Source: Peptoniphilaceae bacterium
GTDB lineage: Bacteria; Bacillota; Clostridia; Tissierellales; Peptoniphilaceae
DNA length: 14,970 nucleotides
Assembly (NCBI GenBank): GCA_029983595.1
Contig: JASBZD010000018.1
Location: 1 to 14,970, forward strand
Direction: 5' to 3'
Below, one piece after another: positions 13,575 through 14,970 of the stretch (the stretch's first letter is position 1; every line of letters begins with the position of its first letter). A program made the position numbers and the translations under genes. The notes under the pieces are model-generated. The model was not told the DNA's origin and did not search any database. It saw only the letters and a list, made by a program, of their open reading frames with translations.

Positions 13575-13596
13575 ATTTAATTCCAATCATTTATAC

Positions 13597-13616
13597 TTTT
13601 AAAACAAGTTTTAAAA
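13597..13616. repeat. AT-rich inverted repeat in the nadK leader
   Basis: TTTTAAAAC (13597-13605) and GTTTTAAAA (13608-13616) form a perfect 9-bp dyad with a 2-nt centre. It lies between the nadK promoter and start codon on the minus strand. It could be an operator-like site; in such AT-rich DNA chance is also possible. Confidence 0.5.
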
Positions 13617-13629
13617 ATCATTATTTATT

Positions 13630-13659
13630 AATATACCCTAAGATGGTGAAAAGTTTCAA
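13630..13659 (-). promoter_or_regulatory. Promoter of nadK
   Basis: On the minus strand TTGAAA (complement of 13654-13659) and TATATT (complement of 13630-13635) are 18 nt apart, each matching consensus at five of six positions. The leader before the nadK ATG would be about 50 nt. Confidence 0.5.
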
Positions 13660-13747
13660 GTTTATTTATCATTTATATTTTTGTGATTATTTCTAGTTTT
13701 CATATTTTATAATTATTTTCAAGACTTTTAAAAATTTATTATTATCC

Positions 13748-13753
13748 TATAAT
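13748..13753 (+). promoter_or_regulatory. Likely tdk promoter -10 box
   Basis: A perfect TATAAT lies 24 nt before the tdk ATG. The -35 region is AT-rich with no clear TTGACA-like box. The rest of the 190-nt divergent gap shows only AT-rich sequence, the nadK promoter and the dyad at 13597-13616. Confidence 0.4.
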
Positions 13754-13777
13754 TAATTAGACAAGGGGGATATTTAT

Positions 13778-14392
13778 ATGCATCAATACAAAGGAAAGTT
13801 AATTATTCATACTGGATCTATGTTTTCTGGTAAAACTTCAAGTCTAAAAAAAGACTTAAATCGTTTTAGAATTGCAAATTACAAGGTCGGAGCATATAAG
13901 CCAGTAGTAGACACTAGAGGCGGGGATAAAATAACTATTCATGACGAGTCATCTATGGATGCTAAATGTATGGTGGATATAAAAGAAATATCTAAAGATG
14001 CTAGAAATAGCGAATATGATGTAATCGGTATAGATGAGATTCAATTTGTGGGCGGAGATAAAGATGTTGTGAGAGAGGAGATTGAATCCCTTTTAAATGA
14101 CGGTATTACGATAGTAGCCGCTGGTCTCGATATGGATTATAATGCAGAGGCTTTTGAGATAATTAAAGAGCTTTTACCAATAGCTGATTATGTAAATAAA
14201 CATCATGCAGTATGTACTAAATGCGGCACAGACGCATGGGTATCACATAGAAAAGTCTCAAGATCTGAAAGAGTACTTATAGGTGCAGCTGATGAGTACG
14301 AGCCATTATGTAGAAGCTGTTATCAAAAGACAGTCGCAGAAGAAAATGAAGAAGTTAATAAAAACCAAATTAAACTAGAAATTGCGAGGTAA
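13778..14392 (+). CDS. tdk: Thymidine kinase, type II
   Basis: Phosphorylates thymidine to dTMP with ATP in pyrimidine salvage. The 204-residue protein has the P-loop 'HTGSMFSGKTSS' (11-22). It carries the aspartate motif 'KPVVDTR' (41-47) and 'GIDEIQF' (84-90), with Glu87 at the place of the catalytic base. The C-terminal lasso domain has two Cys-x2-Cys zinc pairs, Cys146/Cys149 and Cys178/Cys181. 'AAGLDMDYNAEAF' (114-126) corresponds to the conserved GLDxDF. The ending after residue 185 is charged and variable. AAGGGGGA lies 7 nt before the ATG. It stands apart from cdd and udp but serves the same salvage network. Confidence 0.95.
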   Translation: MHQYKGKLIIHTGSMFSGKTSSLKKDLNRFRIANYKVGAYKPVVDTRGGDKITIHDESSMDAKCMVDIKEISKDARNSEYDVIGIDEIQFVGGDKDVVREEIESLLNDGITIVAAGLDMDYNAEAFEIIKELLPIADYVNKHHAVCTKCGTDAWVSHRKVSRSERVLIGAADEYEPLCRSCYQKTVAEENEEVNKNQIKLEIAR

Positions 14393-14409
14393 TATTTAGT
14401 TTTTATAAT
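14382..14409 (+). promoter_or_regulatory. Possible promoter of the glutaredoxin-like gene
   Basis: TTGCGA (14382-14387), inside the end of tdk, and a perfect TATAAT (14404-14409) are 16 nt apart. Read-through from tdk is an alternative, as no terminator is seen between the genes. Confidence 0.4.
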
Positions 14410-14455
14410 TCTTATAAAGGGCATATATATTCTAAATAAATAAGTGGAGGATATT

Positions 14456-14740
14456 ATGGAAAAATATACACTATTTTTTAAAGAAGGATGCCCATTTTGT
14501 AATAAAGTAAGAAAATTTGGAAAAAAATACAATATTGCATTTGATTTAAGAGATATTAACGAGGGAAATAATCTAGAGGATTTAATAAAGCTTGGTGGAG
14601 ATGATCAGGTACCAGCTCTACTTTTAGATAATGAGATAATGTACGAATCTGACGATATTATGTGCTATATCGCTGGAAAAGAGAATATCGCACTAGAAGA
14701 AGAGGATTTTGAGACTGTAGCTCCAGCTTGCCCAATTTAA
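14456..14740 (+). CDS. Glutaredoxin-like protein with CPFC active site
   Basis: A 94-residue thioredoxin-fold protein that likely handles thiol-disulfide exchange or deglutathionylation. The redox motif Cys12-Pro-Phe-Cys15 is in 'FKEGCPFCNKVRKF' (8-21). The cis-proline is Pro53 in 'QVPALLLD' (51-58), and 'YESDDIMCYI' (63-72) is the glutathione-binding SD-type segment. The second half matches the GST N-domain/glutaredoxin pattern. Two additional cysteines, Cys70 and Cys92, are present; Cys92 lies in a C-terminal 'ACPI' tail. The physiological thiol in such anaerobes is not known from the sequence. GTGGAGG ends 5 nt before ATG 14456; the GTG of that same site was not taken as the start. Confidence 0.88.
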   Translation: MEKYTLFFKEGCPFCNKVRKFGKKYNIAFDLRDINEGNNLEDLIKLGGDDQVPALLLDNEIMYESDDIMCYIAGKENIALEEEDFETVAPACPI

Positions 14741-14743
14741 TAT

Positions 14744-14771
14744 TTGCTCTAAAAAATATATTTGTTATAAT
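14744..14771 (+). promoter_or_regulatory. Promoter of the riboswitch-controlled transcript
   Basis: TTGCTC (14744-14749) and a perfect TATAAT (14766-14771) are 16 nt apart, with an extended -10 TGT directly before TATAAT. Transcription would start about 14778, just ahead of the riboswitch. Confidence 0.6.
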
Positions 14772-14786
14772 ATTTGTACAATAGTT

Positions 14787-14888
14787 AGATCGCTATTTTT
14801 ATAAGGGAACTTAAGTGAAAATCTTAGACTAGCCCAGTAACCGTGATAAAAAGTCGGGAACCTTAGTGCGATTTAAGCTCTGGGGTGC
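14787..14888 (+). promoter_or_regulatory. Cobalamin riboswitch aptamer, compact type
   Basis: Order and content match the cobalamin riboswitch: GGGAAC at 14805-14810, AGTGAAAATC at 14814-14823, AGCCCAGTAACCGTGA at 14831-14846, and the B12-box equivalent AAGTCGGGAACC at 14851-14862. The closing stem P1 pairs AGATCGC (14787-14793) with GCGATTT (14868-14874), 7 bp with one G-U. The linker between the ACCGTGA element and the B12 box is only a few bases, so the peripheral P8-P12 extension of the large class is absent; this resembles the compact class II forms. A terminator follows, so cobalamin binding probably lowers transcription of the gene at 14942. Recognised by eye, without a covariance search. 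Confidence 0.85.
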
Positions 14889-14905
14889 ATATTATTATCT
14901 ATATT

Positions 14906-14928
14906 GCGCCTTTTTAGGGCGCTTTTTT
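14906..14928 (+). terminator. Riboswitch-linked intrinsic terminator
   Basis: GCGCC (14906-14910) pairs with GGCGC (14918-14922), plus a possible T-G pair, followed by six T residues (14923-14928). GGGGTGC at 14882-14888 can pair with the same GCGCCTT arm and would act as antiterminator. Confidence 0.85.
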
Positions 14929-14941
14929 AATAGGAGGAAAA

Positions 14942-14970
14942 ATGAAAAAGAATTTAAAAATATTTTTATT
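14942..14970 (+). CDS. Start of a riboswitch-controlled gene (product unknown, truncated by the window end)
   Basis: TAGGAGGA (14931-14938) lies 3 nt before an ATG, and nine complete codons plus two bases read M-K-K-N-L-K-I-F-L. A positively charged start followed by hydrophobic residues suits the beginning of a signal peptide, as in an ABC-transporter binding lipoprotein. Because a cobalamin riboswitch controls it, uptake of corrinoid or cobalt is a reasonable guess, but nothing more can be said from ten codons. Confidence 0.6.

Noticed and set aside
13575..13586. Upstream TTG start for nadK
   Set aside because: No ribosome site precedes it; the ATG four codons later gives the normal N-terminus.
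14444..14455. GTG start for the glutaredoxin-like gene
   Set aside because: GTG is part of the GTGGAGG ribosome site for ATG 14456.
1..14970. Mobile elements, CRISPR array, phage or defence genes
   Set aside because: No transposase, integrase, repeat-spacer pattern, toxin-antitoxin pair or compositional island was seen; all sizeable frames are housekeeping metabolism or small conserved proteins.

Overview
This window reads as chromosome from a low-GC anaerobic Firmicute. The DNA is AT-rich, uses strong Shine-Dalgarno sites and some TTG starts, and carries an anaerobic-type corrinoid pathway (CbiG present) fed by the C5 route. A Tissierellia/Peptoniphilaceae-like host (Anaerococcus or Peptoniphilus style) is my guess from gene content, not something the sequence proves. 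No insertion sequence, phage gene, CRISPR array, rRNA or tRNA was seen.

Region 1 (2-8244, + strand) is the 3' part of one long tetrapyrrole/cobalamin operon: the end of cbiG, then cobJ, cobK, hemA, a precorrin-2 dehydrogenase, a three-domain hemC-cobA-hemD fusion, hemB and hemL, closed by a strong terminator. Most junctions overlap by 1, 4 or 11 nt, or abut, so translation is probably coupled. Together these genes take glutamyl-tRNA to 5-aminolevulinate (HemA, HemL), porphobilinogen (HemB), uroporphyrinogen III (HemC, HemD) and precorrin-2 (CobA), then sirohydrochlorin (dehydrogenase) and corrin-ring intermediates (CobJ, CbiG, CobK). No gene of the heme branch is present here, so the operon looks dedicated to corrinoids, possibly also siroheme.

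Region 2 (8280-9379) holds an Mn-type superoxide dismutase and a small single-domain cupin, separated by a hairpin and ended by a terminator. Region 3 (9403-10925) holds folE and a folB-folK fusion with their own promoters; the FolK half has lost key catalytic residues. Region 4 (10949-12719) is pyrimidine nucleoside salvage: cdd and udp, with a DUF3783 protein coupled to udp. A bidirectional terminator then separates it from the convergent nadK on the minus strand.

Region 5 (13587-14970) has divergent nadK and tdk promoters, tdk (type II thymidine kinase), a glutaredoxin-like protein, and finally a compact cobalamin riboswitch with a terminator. The riboswitch stands in front of a gene of which only the first ten codons are visible. 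The most notable points are the trifunctional HemC-CobA-HemD protein, the degenerate FolK domain, and a riboswitch whose mutually exclusive pairings can be read directly.
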